NCBI GenBank assembly: GCA_040506705.1
Contig: JBEVWG010000007.1
Span: 58,622-122,621, forward strand
Length of the DNA stretch: 64,000 bases
Reading direction: 5' to 3'
Source of the DNA: Thiodiazotropha sp040506705
Lineage (GTDB): Bacteria > Pseudomonadota > Gammaproteobacteria > Chromatiales > Chromatiaceae
Part shown: positions 1 to 8,927 of the stretch, piece by piece
Layout of the letters: every line of letters starts with the position of its first letter
How positions within the stretch are numbered: position 1 is the first letter of the stretch
The notes under the pieces: model-generated
What the model saw: the letters and a program-made list of their open reading frames with translations, nothing else
What the model was told of the DNA's origin: nothing
Databases searched by the model: none
Position numbers and translations under genes: made by a program

Positions 1-908
1 GCCTGGGGGTCAAGTTTGTAGTCACCAACAATGGCGCTGGCTGGTACTGTGTAGACTGTGCTGTCACTACTTAATTTACTGAAATCAACAGTCACCTTTG
101 CGGTCATGCCCGGTAGGATATTGGCACTATCCACTCTTTGCATGGTGTAGGTAATTTGAAAGGTTTGGGTCTTGGCATCTGCCTGGGTTGTTATCTCGCG
201 AAAGGTCAGCGGGAAACGGCTGCCGGGAATGTCGGCGAAGGAGACAGTAACCAGAACATTCTCTTTGGCTCTCTCTCTGTCTGCGGATGTCAATCCCCGA
301 AGCAGGCTCTCAGGTACATCGAATTTTACCTCGAGTTCAGAAATGTCCTGTAGGACGAGTACCGGCTGTTTGGCCTGTATCTCTTCATAGTTGTCAATGT
401 TGAGTAGCGCAATGCTGCCATTGAAGGGGGCCGTGAGCTTGGTGTAGTTGAGGTCCTGCTGCGCCGCCTTAAGGGCTGCGCTGGCACTCTTGAATTCCGC
501 TTCAAGCTTGTCGAAATCCATTTTGGAGATATTGCCTTTCTTGATCAGTTCCTTAGCGCGACTAAAGTTACGATTAGCCTTGTCATAGTTGGCTTTTCGG
601 TCGTTATAGACGATTTCAAGATCGGTTGGATCGAGTGCCGCGACCAGTTGCCCCGCCTTTATCTGATCACCCTCCTTGACTGGCAACTGATTGAGTACCC
701 CGGATACCCGAAAAGAGAGTTCGGCCCTGCGACCAGCATCAATCCGTGCTGGAAAAGTGCGGATAGCGCCACTGGACGTTGTTTCAATCAGAAAACTCTT
801 GATTGGACGCACCACATCTACCGGTTCAGCCGTAGGAGGTTCACTACATCCACAGAGAGATAGACAGACCATGGTTAGTCCGATGATGCCATTTCTTGAC
901 CCACTCAT
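1..908 (-). CDS. RND efflux periplasmic adaptor lipoprotein, 3' end outside window
   Basis: Translating the minus strand from the ATG at 908 gives an open frame to the window edge, about 302 residues, so the C-terminus is missing. It begins with a lipoprotein signal ending in a SLCGC lipobox. A barrel-sandwich/lipoyl-like half follows (LSFRVSGVL, then PVKEGDQIKAGQLVAALDP), then a helical hairpin rich in Lys, Ala and Glu, the second half-motif (LTAPFNGSIA) and a beta-barrel region. This is the HlyD/AcrA family order. Such proteins bridge an inner-membrane RND pump to the outer-membrane channel. The pump gene would be expected just outside the window. The substrate cannot be told. Confidence 0.88.
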   Translation of the reverse strand, partial: MSGSRNGIIGLTMVCLSLCGCSEPPTAEPVDVVRPIKSFLIETTSSGAIRTFPARIDAGRRAELSFRVSGVLNQLPVKEGDQIKAGQLVAALDPTDLEIVYNDRKANYDKANRNFSRAKELIKKGNISKMDFDKLEAEFKSASAALKAAQQDLNYTKLTAPFNGSIALLNIDNYEEIQAKQPVLVLQDISELEVKFDVPESLLRGLTSADRERAKENVLVTVSFADIPGSRFPLTFREITTQADAKTQTFQITYTMQRVDSANILPGMTAKVTVDFSKLSSDSTVYTVPASAIVGDYKLDPQ

Positions 909-1016
909 TTTTATTGAACTCCCCAGCAGACAGTCCAGTGGCTGGACTTTTTATAATCTTTGTTAATACTCTACTTTAGCGCCGATTAAAAAAAATAGAC
1001 AGGTAGTGAAGTAAAA

Positions 1017-2303
1017 ATGAAGCTATTAAATTCCCCCGATAATCTAGGCTTATTATCCCGACTGCCGATCTTGCAAATAGTAACAAACAGGCTTTTGATG
1101 ATGCTCATTATTGCAGTGATGAGTGGTGGATGTTCTTTGATGGAAATTTTCCAACAGACCGAGGGTGTTAATCAGGCTGGTACTATTTCCGGTAGTGTCA
1201 CTATTGAAAGTGAGAGTGATGCGCCAGTAGTTATTCTGCTTTTTACAAAAGAGGATTTTGCACCGGAACTTGAGCGAAAATATGTTCTACAGGGCGCAGG
1301 TAAATTTCGCTTCTATGCTACGGAAGGTAGCTATTATGTTGCAGCATTTCAGGACACAAATCGTGACAATCTCTACCAGCAAACAGAACCAGCAGTAATA
1401 TATGGTGGTGATGATATATTTTCTGCAACCCCATTGGTACTTGGGGCCAGTGATCATATTGAACTGAACAATCTGGTGCTGAAAAATCTGATATCGAAAC
1501 AAACAAATCGAGACAATATCTCGTTTAATATTGAACAGGACCATACTGGAGAGAGGCTTTCTCTGGATGATCCAAGGTTCTCCCGTGAGATTGGTACCCT
1601 TGGATTATGGAGACCCATCTCCTTCATAGATCAGGTGGGTATAGGGCTCTATATGCTCTCTGCTCCTGAAGCAGATCGTATTCCGGTGATTTTTATTCAT
1701 GGTGCTGGTGGTACGCCGCTTGAGTTCGCTGAGTTGACTAAAAGTTTGGATGAGAGTCGATTTCAACCCTGGGTGCTTCACTATCCCAGTGGCTTGAGAC
1801 TCGATATTGTCAGCGACTATCTTGTGAAAAGCATCAACCAGTTAGAGAGTCAATATCGATTCGACTCATTCTATCTGATCGCTCATAGTATGGGCGGGTT
1901 GGTGATGCGATCGACCGTTAAAAAATATTACGAAAGTGAACACCAGCCTGTTATCGGTCTGGCAATGACAATCAACAGCCCCATGGATGGTATGGCCAGT
2001 GCTGAATTTGGAGCGAAGTCATCTCCAATTGTCGTTCCCTCCTGGAGAGATATCGCGAAAAACAGTGAATTTTTAGACAATATCAGGAATTGGCCCTGGC
2101 CAGGTAAATTGCCTTATCACTTGGTATTTTCTTATCAGAGTGGTGAGGGAGACGATGGGGTGGTTGACCTGGAGAGTCAGATTCCATTGGCACTGCAAAC
2201 AGAGGCTACTCGGCTATATGGCTTTAACGCGGGACATGCGACCATTCTCAAAAACCCCCTATTCATTCGTGAATTTCAAAATATCATGAATAAGAGTTAC
2301 TAA
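1017..2303 (+). CDS. Lipoprotein alpha/beta hydrolase (lipase/esterase-like)
   Basis: 428 residues. A hydrophobic segment near residues 25-37 ends in SGGC, a good lipobox, so the protein is probably anchored in a membrane facing the periplasm. An internal ATG closer to this segment (about residue 28) could be the true start. The oxyanion-type motif HGAGG lies near residue 228 and the nucleophile elbow AHSMGG near residue 291 (Ser291). A late His in AGHATIL (about 407) and an acidic residue in the GEGDDGVVD region complete a plausible triad. The N-terminal 190 residues resemble no domain I recognise. The gene diverges from the efflux adaptor, with 108 bp between them. The substrate is unknown. 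Confidence 0.8.
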   Translation: MKLLNSPDNLGLLSRLPILQIVTNRLLMMLIIAVMSGGCSLMEIFQQTEGVNQAGTISGSVTIESESDAPVVILLFTKEDFAPELERKYVLQGAGKFRFYATEGSYYVAAFQDTNRDNLYQQTEPAVIYGGDDIFSATPLVLGASDHIELNNLVLKNLISKQTNRDNISFNIEQDHTGERLSLDDPRFSREIGTLGLWRPISFIDQVGIGLYMLSAPEADRIPVIFIHGAGGTPLEFAELTKSLDESRFQPWVLHYPSGLRLDIVSDYLVKSINQLESQYRFDSFYLIAHSMGGLVMRSTVKKYYESEHQPVIGLAMTINSPMDGMASAEFGAKSSPIVVPSWRDIAKNSEFLDNIRNWPWPGKLPYHLVFSYQSGEGDDGVVDLESQIPLALQTEATRLYGFNAGHATILKNPLFIREFQNIMNKSY

Positions 2304-2330
2304 AATCAGAGTCCAAGCTCACATCACAAG

Positions 2331-2349
2331 GGTGAGGCCCTCCCTCACC
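2331..2349. other. Short hairpin downstream of the hydrolase gene
   Basis: GGTGAGG (2331-2337) pairs with CCTCACC (2343-2349) across a 5-base loop, 28 bp after the hydrolase stop codon. No T-run follows on either strand, so it is only a weak terminator candidate. The rest of 2304-2607 holds the REP-like palindrome listed separately and no convincing gene. Confidence 0.35.
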
Positions 2350-2450
2350 ATAAGAGTGTCGATTCCCCAGAAACCCCAGGTAGTTTGTTCATCTCCATCA
2401 GCGTCGTCTGTATAGCGGCTCGATAGGTGGTTTTCTTTTCAGTTGGACAT

Positions 2451-2473
2451 GGTGCGGCAGGGCCGCAACCTAC
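2451..2473. repeat. REP-like palindrome, same family as 53719-53741
   Basis: The reverse complement begins GTAGGTTGCGGCCCTGCCGC and ends ACC. It matches the palindrome at 53719-53741 at about 21 of 23 positions, and it shares the frame GTAGG-TG-GG-CC-TG-C-CACC with the six palindromes in the 4.7-5.4 kb array. A second partial relative in the opposite orientation lies at about 2494-2515. It sits just past the 3' end of the aldolase gene, a usual place for REP sequences. Confidence 0.6.
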
Positions 2474-2607
2474 CGTTGAATTTAATCAGGACAGTAGGTG
2501 TTATGTGCCGCAACGACGGGATCAGTAAGCATGTCTGATTTTTCGATCCAGATTGAATAACCATTAATATGACAGATTTGATTGCTGGGAGAATAAGATT
2601 CCAACAA

Positions 2608-3660
2608 TCAGGCGATAGTCACATTAGAGTCAAGATAGACATCCTGGATGGCATTAAGCAGCTCGACCCCTTCCTCCATTGGACGCTGGAAGGCCTTACG
2701 CCCGGATATCATACCCATGCCACCAGCGCGCTTATTAATGACTGCCGTACGCACAGCCTGGGACAGGTCACCCTGACCGGAGGAGGCGCCCCCCGAGTTG
2801 ATCAGTCCAGCTCTACCCATATAACAGTTTGCTACCTGGTAACGTACCAGGTCGATTGGGTGCTCAGAGGTGAGGTCGCTATAGACCTTGTCATGAGTCT
2901 TACCGAAATTAACTGCTCGATAACCGCCATTACCCTCTGCTTGCTTCTGTTTTACAATATCTGCTGCGATGGTGGCAGCCAAATGGTTGGCTTGCCCGGT
3001 AAGATCAGCGGCAGAGTGGTAGTCCACGCCATCAACCTTGAAAGCGCTGTTTCTTAAATAAGCCCAAAGGACTGTTGCCATACCCAGTTCATGAGCCTGT
3101 TGAAAGGCATCAGAGATCTCCATGATCTGGCGACGGGAATCAGAGGAGCCAAAATAGATTGTGGCGCCAACGGCTACCGCCCCCATATCGAATGCCTGTT
3201 CAACTGATGCAAACAGGGTTTGATCGTAAATCGTGGGATAGGTGAGCATTTCATTATGGTTAAGCTTAACCAAAAATGGAATCTTGTGAGCGTAGCGACG
3301 TGACACTGCACCCAGTACTCCCAAGGTAGAGGCAACCGCATTGCAACCCCCTTCAATGGCCAGCTCGACAATTTTAGCCGGGTCGAAATAGATCGGATTG
3401 GGCGCAAAGGAGGCGCCTCCTGAGTGCTCGACACCCTGATCAACCGGTAGTATTGAAAGGTATCCACTACCTGTCAGGCGACCAGTATTGAAGAGGGTCT
3501 GCAAACTGCGCAATACGCCTGGTTTGAGGTCCTTGTCTGCAACAACCCTGTCCACATAGTCGGAGCCAGGGAGATGGAGTGCGGTTTGATCGATAGTCCT
3601 GCATTGATGGCCCAACAGGTGTTCAGCCTCAGAACCCAGTAGTTTTGTTATATCAGTCAT
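2608..3660 (-). CDS. fbaB: Class I fructose-bisphosphate aldolase
   Basis: 350 residues, the same length as Escherichia coli FbaB as I recall it, and similar end to end. Motifs include SILPVDQGVEHSGG, PFLVKLNHNE, GAVAVGATIYFGS and RAVNFGKTHDK, followed by a Gly-rich phosphate-binding stretch (INSGGASSGQ). It would reversibly cleave fructose 1,6-bisphosphate to dihydroxyacetone phosphate and glyceraldehyde 3-phosphate through a Schiff-base lysine, in the cytoplasm. The ATG at 3660 is the natural family start. The gene appears monocistronic and diverges from the VPLPA-CTERM gene. Confidence 0.95.
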   Translation of the reverse strand: MTDITKLLGSEAEHLLGHQCRTIDQTALHLPGSDYVDRVVADKDLKPGVLRSLQTLFNTGRLTGSGYLSILPVDQGVEHSGGASFAPNPIYFDPAKIVELAIEGGCNAVASTLGVLGAVSRRYAHKIPFLVKLNHNEMLTYPTIYDQTLFASVEQAFDMGAVAVGATIYFGSSDSRRQIMEISDAFQQAHELGMATVLWAYLRNSAFKVDGVDYHSAADLTGQANHLAATIAADIVKQKQAEGNGGYRAVNFGKTHDKVYSDLTSEHPIDLVRYQVANCYMGRAGLINSGGASSGQGDLSQAVRTAVINKRAGGMGMISGRKAFQRPMEEGVELLNAIQDVYLDSNVTIA

Positions 3661-4055
3661 AAGGGATTCCAGATTGTAGTGTTGTTACTCTTGTTACATG
3701 AGTATAGATAGTCTGTTCAGTTATGTTAGAGGAGGCGGAGGAAAAATATTTATGAAAAAAGAGTACTCTGGCGGATTCTCTTTTCTCTTTATTATTAAAG
3801 CTCTTAAGTGATCATAGTCTTGCGATGAACTGTAGCGTAGAAACGGCGTATATTTAGTTGGTAAGCGTTTCCCATTTCAGCTTATCAATCTTTGGCTGTG
3901 TCGGTTTTGAATGTTGTGCGCTATAAAATAGTAAAATATATATGTTCAATATTTAAAAAAAAATATATTATTTGACAGAAATCACATTCTGCAGGATTCG
4001 CAATGCTATGCTGTGTCTTGGGTCGATCGGAAGAAACTTATTAACGGACTAAATT
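3661..4055. other. A+T-rich divergent intergenic region
   Basis: This 395 bp stretch separates the aldolase from the VPLPA-CTERM gene and must hold both promoters. It is strongly A+T rich between about 3920 and 3975. No sigma-54 type promoter was found upstream of the CTERM gene. A 19-codon frame at 3752-3811 behind a GGAGG is discussed among the rejected items. Nothing else is recognisable. Confidence 0.5.
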
Positions 4056-4610
4056 ATGAAAAGAAAATATCTAAAAACTTTAGTAGCTGCTTCTCTTCTT
4101 ATTCCAATCTTCAGTGTTAATGCCGCTACCTATAATGTAGGAACTTTCTATATCTATCCTGACCATCCGGATGGTAACTATTCAATTGATACTTCAGGGG
4201 CATTTTGGGATGAGTTCGATTTCAGTACGCGCGTATATGGTTGGAGTAGAGGGGCCAGTGTAACTTTCAGTGGAACCCATAGCGGTATGTACAATAGTGA
4301 ACTCCTGCTCATCAATCTGAACACAAGACAAACATACAATTTGGGTGAGGATTTCTCGGTGACACTTGATAATCTGAGATATGGACAGAGATTCGCTATT
4401 GCTGGCGCTGGTCTTATGGCTACTGATCCATCAATACTCTCCTCATATAATTTATCGATGGACGCGGAACTTACCTTATCTACCAACCCACCTAATCCAG
4501 TTCCATTACCTGCAGCTACCTGGCTTTTCGCTTCTGGCCTGATGGGCTTTGTGAGTTATCGAAGAAAAAAGATTCCTGAGGAAAATGAGAGTACGTCAAT
4601 AGTGTCATAG
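4056..4610 (+). CDS. VPLPA/PEP-CTERM sorted exported protein
   Basis: 184 residues. The N-terminus is a clear signal peptide (MKRKYLKTLVAASLLIP, cleavage likely after VNA near residue 23). The C-terminus carries VPLPAATWLF followed by a hydrophobic stretch and YRRKK, the tripartite PEP-CTERM-like sorting signal of the VPLPA type. About 13 residues follow the basic cluster, which is longer than usual. By family knowledge it is cleaved and processed by an exosortase and ends up in the envelope or matrix. No exosortase is in the window. The mature domain (residues 24-145) is unrecognised, with many aromatic residues, Ser and Thr. Confidence 0.85.
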   Translation: MKRKYLKTLVAASLLIPIFSVNAATYNVGTFYIYPDHPDGNYSIDTSGAFWDEFDFSTRVYGWSRGASVTFSGTHSGMYNSELLLINLNTRQTYNLGEDFSVTLDNLRYGQRFAIAGAGLMATDPSILSSYNLSMDAELTLSTNPPNPVPLPAATWLFASGLMGFVSYRRKKIPEENESTSIVS

Positions 4611-4720
4611 TAATGACTGCTAACTCACAAGATCAGTTTAGGTTATAGACTCTGTTTTTAGTGTTTGGTAGAAAAGACTTACACTGATATTTTTCACTTC
4701 TTTATGACCTGTATGGTGCT

Positions 4721-4857
4721 GTAGGGTGGGGCCATGCCCCACCTATTAAGCTGAAAAATATTACAATATAACCAATTTTCTTATTCTAAATATCGAGTAA
4801 TAATCTATTGATGGCGAGTTATTTAACCCATTTTGGTGGGGCATGGCCCCACCCTAC
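4721..4857. repeat. MITE/BIME-like element, copy 1
   Basis: 137 bp. It is bounded by perfect 23-bp terminal inverted repeats: the left arm (4721-4743) starts GTAGGGTGGGGCCATGCCCC and the right arm (4835-4857) is its reverse complement. Each arm is itself a near-perfect palindrome. The A+T-rich core is non-coding. Confidence 0.85.
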
Positions 4858-5003
4858 CTAGGTCACTAATATCGAAGTTATCCTGCATTAGGTAATGAGG
4901 GATCAGAATCAGTTGCAGTACATAGTGACACTCATATATCGAGATATGACTTACACCAACATTTTCGACTTCTTTATGACCTGTATGGTGGAGAAATAGA
5001 GCT

Positions 5004-5141
5004 GTAGGGTGGGGCCATGCCCCACCATATTAAGCTGAAAAATAGTACAATATAGCCAGTTTTCTTATTCAAGATATCGAGTAATAATCTATTGGTAGCG
5101 AGTTATTTAACCCATTTTGGTGGGGCATGGCCCCACCCTAC
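5004..5141. repeat. MITE/BIME-like element, copy 2
   Basis: 138 bp with the same 23-bp terminal inverted repeats, at 5004-5026 and 5119-5141. The core differs from copy 1 at a few positions only. Confidence 0.85.
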
Positions 5142-5287
5142 CTAGGTCACTAATATCGAAGTTATTCTGCATTAGGTAATGAGGGATCAGAATCAGTTGC
5201 AGTACATAGTGACACTCATATATCGAGATATGACTTACACCAACATTTTCCACTTCTTTATGATCTGTATGGTGGAAAAATAGAGCT

Positions 5288-5425
5288 GTAGGGTGGGGCC
5301 ATGCCCCACCATATTAAGCTGAAGAATAGTACAATGTAGCCAATTATCTTATTCAAGATATAGAGTGATAATCTATTGGTGGCGAGTTATTTAACCTGTT
5401 TTGGTGGGGCATGGCCCCACCCTAC
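5288..5425. repeat. MITE/BIME-like element, copy 3
   Basis: 138 bp with the same 23-bp terminal inverted repeats, at 5288-5310 and 5403-5425. It ends 20 bp from the stop codon of the convergent S8 protease gene and could act as its transcript end structure. Confidence 0.85.
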
Positions 5426-5444
5426 TAGGGCGCAAATATCGAAG

Positions 5445-8348
5445 TTATTCGGCAATAGGTGATGTGGGATTAGAATCAGTTGCGGCATCAAGGGTTTTGT
5501 TTTCTTCTGAACTCTTAGTACCCCCTGTATTTGATTCAGATAGATCCTCGGTAGTACTGCTCTTTGATAAACTCTCTTCAGAGGTCACATCTGACTTTTG
5601 ATCTGTCTCATCTGTTTCAGTATCACAGTTAGAGTGACCACTGTCTGAACCACATGACGAATCTTCACTGTTTTCTTCATCGGAACCCTTATTTGAATCG
5701 CCATCCTGCTCCTGCTCGGTTTTCATCCCACGTCTATTAGATTCTCCATAACCTCTTAAGTTGAGATCGAAAATCTGTAGTGAAGAGCTACCCTTGGCTT
5801 CACTTTTTCCAGCCGCTTGATCACTGCTTTGTTGACCACCCAAATCTGAACTTCCCTGGTTTGATGATGAACGGGGAGTAGGGGACTGAATAGAGACAAA
5901 GGGTAGTGCATCATCCTCTATTATGCGGATAATAGCCGTTCCAGGATCGGAGATCACTGCACCGTTACTGGCATCTGATAGGATTAGGGTGAAGTTGCTT
6001 TCAGTTTCATACAAAGTGTCATTGATTATCTCAATCGATAATGGCAGACGGCTGATACCCTCGGCAAAGGTTATTCTACCGTTTCTAGGGATATAATCCT
6101 CACTCTTCGTCGCTGAGCCATCGAGGGTGTTGTATGCTACAGATACTTCAGTGTCGAGATTTCCTTCACGAATCAAATTTACAGTAATTTGTCCATCATT
6201 TTCCCTGATTTCATAACTCACGGATTCAAGTGAGATCGAAGCAAACCGGCTATCCGGGTCATCATCCAGTATGGTTATGGTTGTCGATGCAGGCTCACCG
6301 ATTGTTGCTTCTCCTTCGATGTCAGTTAACACTATCTGAAATAACTCACTGCCTTCAAACAGGCTATCATCGATCAATTCGACCGAGATCTGCTTTTCTG
6401 TCTCTCCTGAGAGAAAACGAACCTTCCCCTCAGTGGGAATAAAATCACTTTCGGCAGTAGCTGTATCAGAGATAGTTTGATACTCAACATCTACAGTGCC
6501 AGCACTACCACCAGTGCGAACCAGGCTGATCAGTGCTTCTCGATTGGCTTCATTAACAGCAACTGAGACGGTGCTGAAAGCAATTGAACCCGCGCCATCA
6601 TCATCAAGTATCAATACCTCGACTTCGCTTTGATCTCCTAAAGAGGCCTTACCTTCTACATTGCTTAAGCTAATAACGAAAGACTCATTCTCCTCATCTT
6701 CCCGGTCATTGATAATCGGGATCTCGAAACTGCGCATTGTCTCGCCATCGGCAAAGATTAATCGTCCTGATTGTCGTAAATAGTCGACGTTGGCGCGGGC
6801 ATCAGTACCACTGGTAGCAAAGTCGACAGAGACTTCACCGGTCGTACCTCCCATGCGCCTTACAGTGACAATCAGTTGCTGTGTGGATTCATTGACAGAG
6901 TAGAATGGCTCGCTGAATATAAGCTGGCTCTGCTCATCAGAGCCGAAATTACTGAAGAGCAGCTCATAAGCGGCTGAGACATCAACCAGGCCGTAACCAG
7001 ATTGATCGTCGTTTCCTGTTTCGCCAAGGTCGACTGCAGAGTCATATAGAGCAGTTTCAATCTGCGATACAGGTAGCTCAGGAAAGGCACTTTTCAGCAG
7101 CGCAATAGCACCAGTGACATGAGGTGCTGCGAATGAGGTACCGGAGACGACGTTGTAGGCTATCGGTAGCAGGTCGGTAGTGAAAACCAGTGCGCCGGGT
7201 GCCACAAGTTTGGGGTAGGCGCCACCATCACAAGCATTGGGGCCGCGGCTGCTCAAGAGCTCGATCTGCTCCGATTGATCTATAGAGCCTACAGACAGAG
7301 CGCCAGGATTATTGGCAGGACTGATACTGGTAGCTGTAGAAGGGCCGTAATTGCCTGCTGCAAAGACGACACCTATGCCGGCCTCCTGTAGCAGGCGAAT
7401 ATCTTCGCCAAACTCTTGATAGCATTGATTGATGGTGCTGGCAAAACCCCAGGAGTTGTTGACTACATGTGGTGCGTCATCAGTCAATGGGTCGCCGTCC
7501 GGATCGAGCAGCCATTGAAAAGCCAGGTGAATCGCGCTCAGAGTTGTTTGATTGCCATCATCAAATATTTTTGCGGCAATCCATTTTGCCTCAGGAGCCA
7601 AACCTACCTGATAACCACTTTCGTCTCCCCCAAGAATCAGTCCAAGGGCTTGTGTTCCATGACCGACAAGGTCTACCGGTAGATCGTGTTCTTGGTAGGG
7701 GTCGAACCAACTATTGCTGCCTCCGCGCCAGCGGCCTGAAAGATCCGGGTGGTTGACATCGACACCAGAATCCATGATGCCTACGACTACACCTTCACCA
7801 AATACCTCCTGCTGCCATAGATTTGGGGCATTGAGTTTGTCGATATTCCACTGGGGTATGGCAGCACTGTCTTCAACCTCAGGGGAACTCATGGTTAAAC
7901 GCATATCAGCAGTCACACGCTCAACGCCGGGCAGTCCGGTGATATCATCCACCAGATCAGCAGGTAGATCGAGGGCGATACCATTGATTGTCCATAGCAT
8001 CTTAAGCTCGGTTTTGACACCATGTTTTCTCAGTAACCTGGCAACTGCAGCTGAGGCTCTCTGAGTCTGCTTTTTCAGACTGCTAAATACACCTGTGCGA
8101 AACTGCTTGCGATTGATTTTTTGACTATCAGAGGCGCTCTTATACTGATGTGCTTTACGATGGGCCTCTTTAAGCTCACTGATTTCATACTCTTTTTCGA
8201 AACGGACTATGACGGGGACTGATGTCCGTTGACTGGCATCCGCAACCAACCTTTCCACATCAGCTGTGAGAATCGCTGCTGCGTTTACAGAGGGCAGATA
8301 GGTGGTGATTGCCACTACAAAAAGTATGCTAGAGAGTTGGTGTCGCAT
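5445..8348 (-). CDS. Secreted subtilisin-like (S8) protease with three Calx-beta domains
   Basis: 967 residues. A signal peptide (about 1-23) precedes an I9-like propeptide region (about 40-150). The S8 catalytic domain carries Asp193 (IMDSGVD), His230 (VGHGTQ), oxyanion Asn333 (AAGN) and Ser405 (SGTSFAAPH). Three Calx-beta repeats follow at about 478-584, 588-697 and 702-813, each ending near a DDD or EDD acidic turn that should bind calcium. The tail (820-967) is low-complexity Ser, Glu, Asp and Asn. The nearby T2SS is a plausible export route, an inference from domain type and location. The last codons are duplicated downstream in the tandem array. Confidence 0.92.
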   Translation of the reverse strand: MRHQLSSILFVVAITTYLPSVNAAAILTADVERLVADASQRTSVPVIVRFEKEYEISELKEAHRKAHQYKSASDSQKINRKQFRTGVFSSLKKQTQRASAAVARLLRKHGVKTELKMLWTINGIALDLPADLVDDITGLPGVERVTADMRLTMSSPEVEDSAAIPQWNIDKLNAPNLWQQEVFGEGVVVGIMDSGVDVNHPDLSGRWRGGSNSWFDPYQEHDLPVDLVGHGTQALGLILGGDESGYQVGLAPEAKWIAAKIFDDGNQTTLSAIHLAFQWLLDPDGDPLTDDAPHVVNNSWGFASTINQCYQEFGEDIRLLQEAGIGVVFAAGNYGPSTATSISPANNPGALSVGSIDQSEQIELLSSRGPNACDGGAYPKLVAPGALVFTTDLLPIAYNVVSGTSFAAPHVTGAIALLKSAFPELPVSQIETALYDSAVDLGETGNDDQSGYGLVDVSAAYELLFSNFGSDEQSQLIFSEPFYSVNESTQQLIVTVRRMGGTTGEVSVDFATSGTDARANVDYLRQSGRLIFADGETMRSFEIPIINDREDEENESFVISLSNVEGKASLGDQSEVEVLILDDDGAGSIAFSTVSVAVNEANREALISLVRTGGSAGTVDVEYQTISDTATAESDFIPTEGKVRFLSGETEKQISVELIDDSLFEGSELFQIVLTDIEGEATIGEPASTTITILDDDPDSRFASISLESVSYEIRENDGQITVNLIREGNLDTEVSVAYNTLDGSATKSEDYIPRNGRITFAEGISRLPLSIEIINDTLYETESNFTLILSDASNGAVISDPGTAIIRIIEDDALPFVSIQSPTPRSSSNQGSSDLGGQQSSDQAAGKSEAKGSSSLQIFDLNLRGYGESNRRGMKTEQEQDGDSNKGSDEENSEDSSCGSDSGHSNCDTETDETDQKSDVTSEESLSKSSTTEDLSESNTGGTKSSEENKTLDAATDSNPTSPIAE

Positions 8349-8927
8349 GCTGCATTCGCCATAAAAGACGATTAGTTCCTTAATGGGGAAGGATACTGTT
8401 TATACTAGGGCCTATTCGATTAGTGTTAACAGGCCCTTGTTCCACAGTATCAGTTTATTAACTATATTCTTTGTACCTATAGTGCGATATGCAGACTACT
8501 ACTACCAGAGTATGAGGTATGTTACTACCTGACCTGGTATGTAAATTATAAGAATATAAAGCACATATACTCTATAGATGGTTGTGATTAGTAGTTTTTC
8601 ATTAAACCGGCCCAAGGTAAGACAGTAGATGGCAGGTAGGGTTTTTATGCATCAAAGGTAAGGCATTACCCTATGCATAAATACACCTTCCCATGAATCA
8701 TACTATCAACGGAAATCTGCTGAGATAGTATAAGGGAACATCTGATTGATTCAGATACAGGGAGGTGATGGGATGGAGTGAAGTTTTTTCATGTTGATTG
8801 GTAAGCATACAGAGCGTGATCTTCTGTTCAATTTTTACAGAATCGACATGGTTCAGCCGCTACCTACCAAAGAACTAGAGATATTCAGAGATTTATTGAG
8901 TTAGCCGCACTGCTGCGAGCATAGGAA
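8349..8927. other. Intergenic region between protease and gspD
   Basis: 579 bp between divergent genes. It contains the nested hairpin repeat at 8392-8451 and presumably the T2SS promoter and long leader. No open frame or RNA gene is recognisable in the remainder. Confidence 0.5.
8392..8451. repeat. Nested hairpin with GTGTTAACAGG core
   Basis: Outer arms GATACTG (8392-8398) and CAGTATC (8445-8451) enclose inner arms AGGGCCT (8407-8413) and AGGCCCT (8431-8437). The loop contains CGATTAGTGTTAAC. A related hairpin occurs at 50724-50763 and a partial copy at 27325-27340, so this looks like a dispersed small repeat, not a gene-specific terminator. Confidence 0.6.

Larger units (their letters stand above)
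4676..5490. repeat. Three-copy tandem repeat array (about 272-284 bp units)
   Basis: Units start with GACTTACAC at 4676, 4948 and 5232, giving periods of 272 and 284 bp. Each unit holds one palindrome-bounded element (listed separately), a spacer with ATATCGAAGTTATTC, and a copy of the last codons of the protease gene 5445-8348. The third unit runs into the real protease 3' end and homology stops near 5485-5490, just after CAGTTGC. The array lies between the VPLPA-CTERM gene and the convergent protease gene, so 4611-5444 is entirely repeat or spacer. Confidence 0.9.

Noticed and set aside
3752..3811. A 19-codon frame (MKKEYSGGFSFLFIIKALK) behind a GGAGG in the aldolase upstream region
   Set aside because: It has a well-placed ribosome site, but it is short, lies on the strand opposite the aldolase, and nothing downstream looks like an attenuator, so chance cannot be excluded.
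4676..5490. CRISPR array
   Set aside because: The repeats are about 280 bp and contain inverted repeats and gene-end copies. There are no short direct repeats with unique spacers and no cas genes.
5401..5601. Small plus-strand frame at the end of the tandem array
   Set aside because: It is antisense to the protease C-terminus and begins inside a repeat arm.
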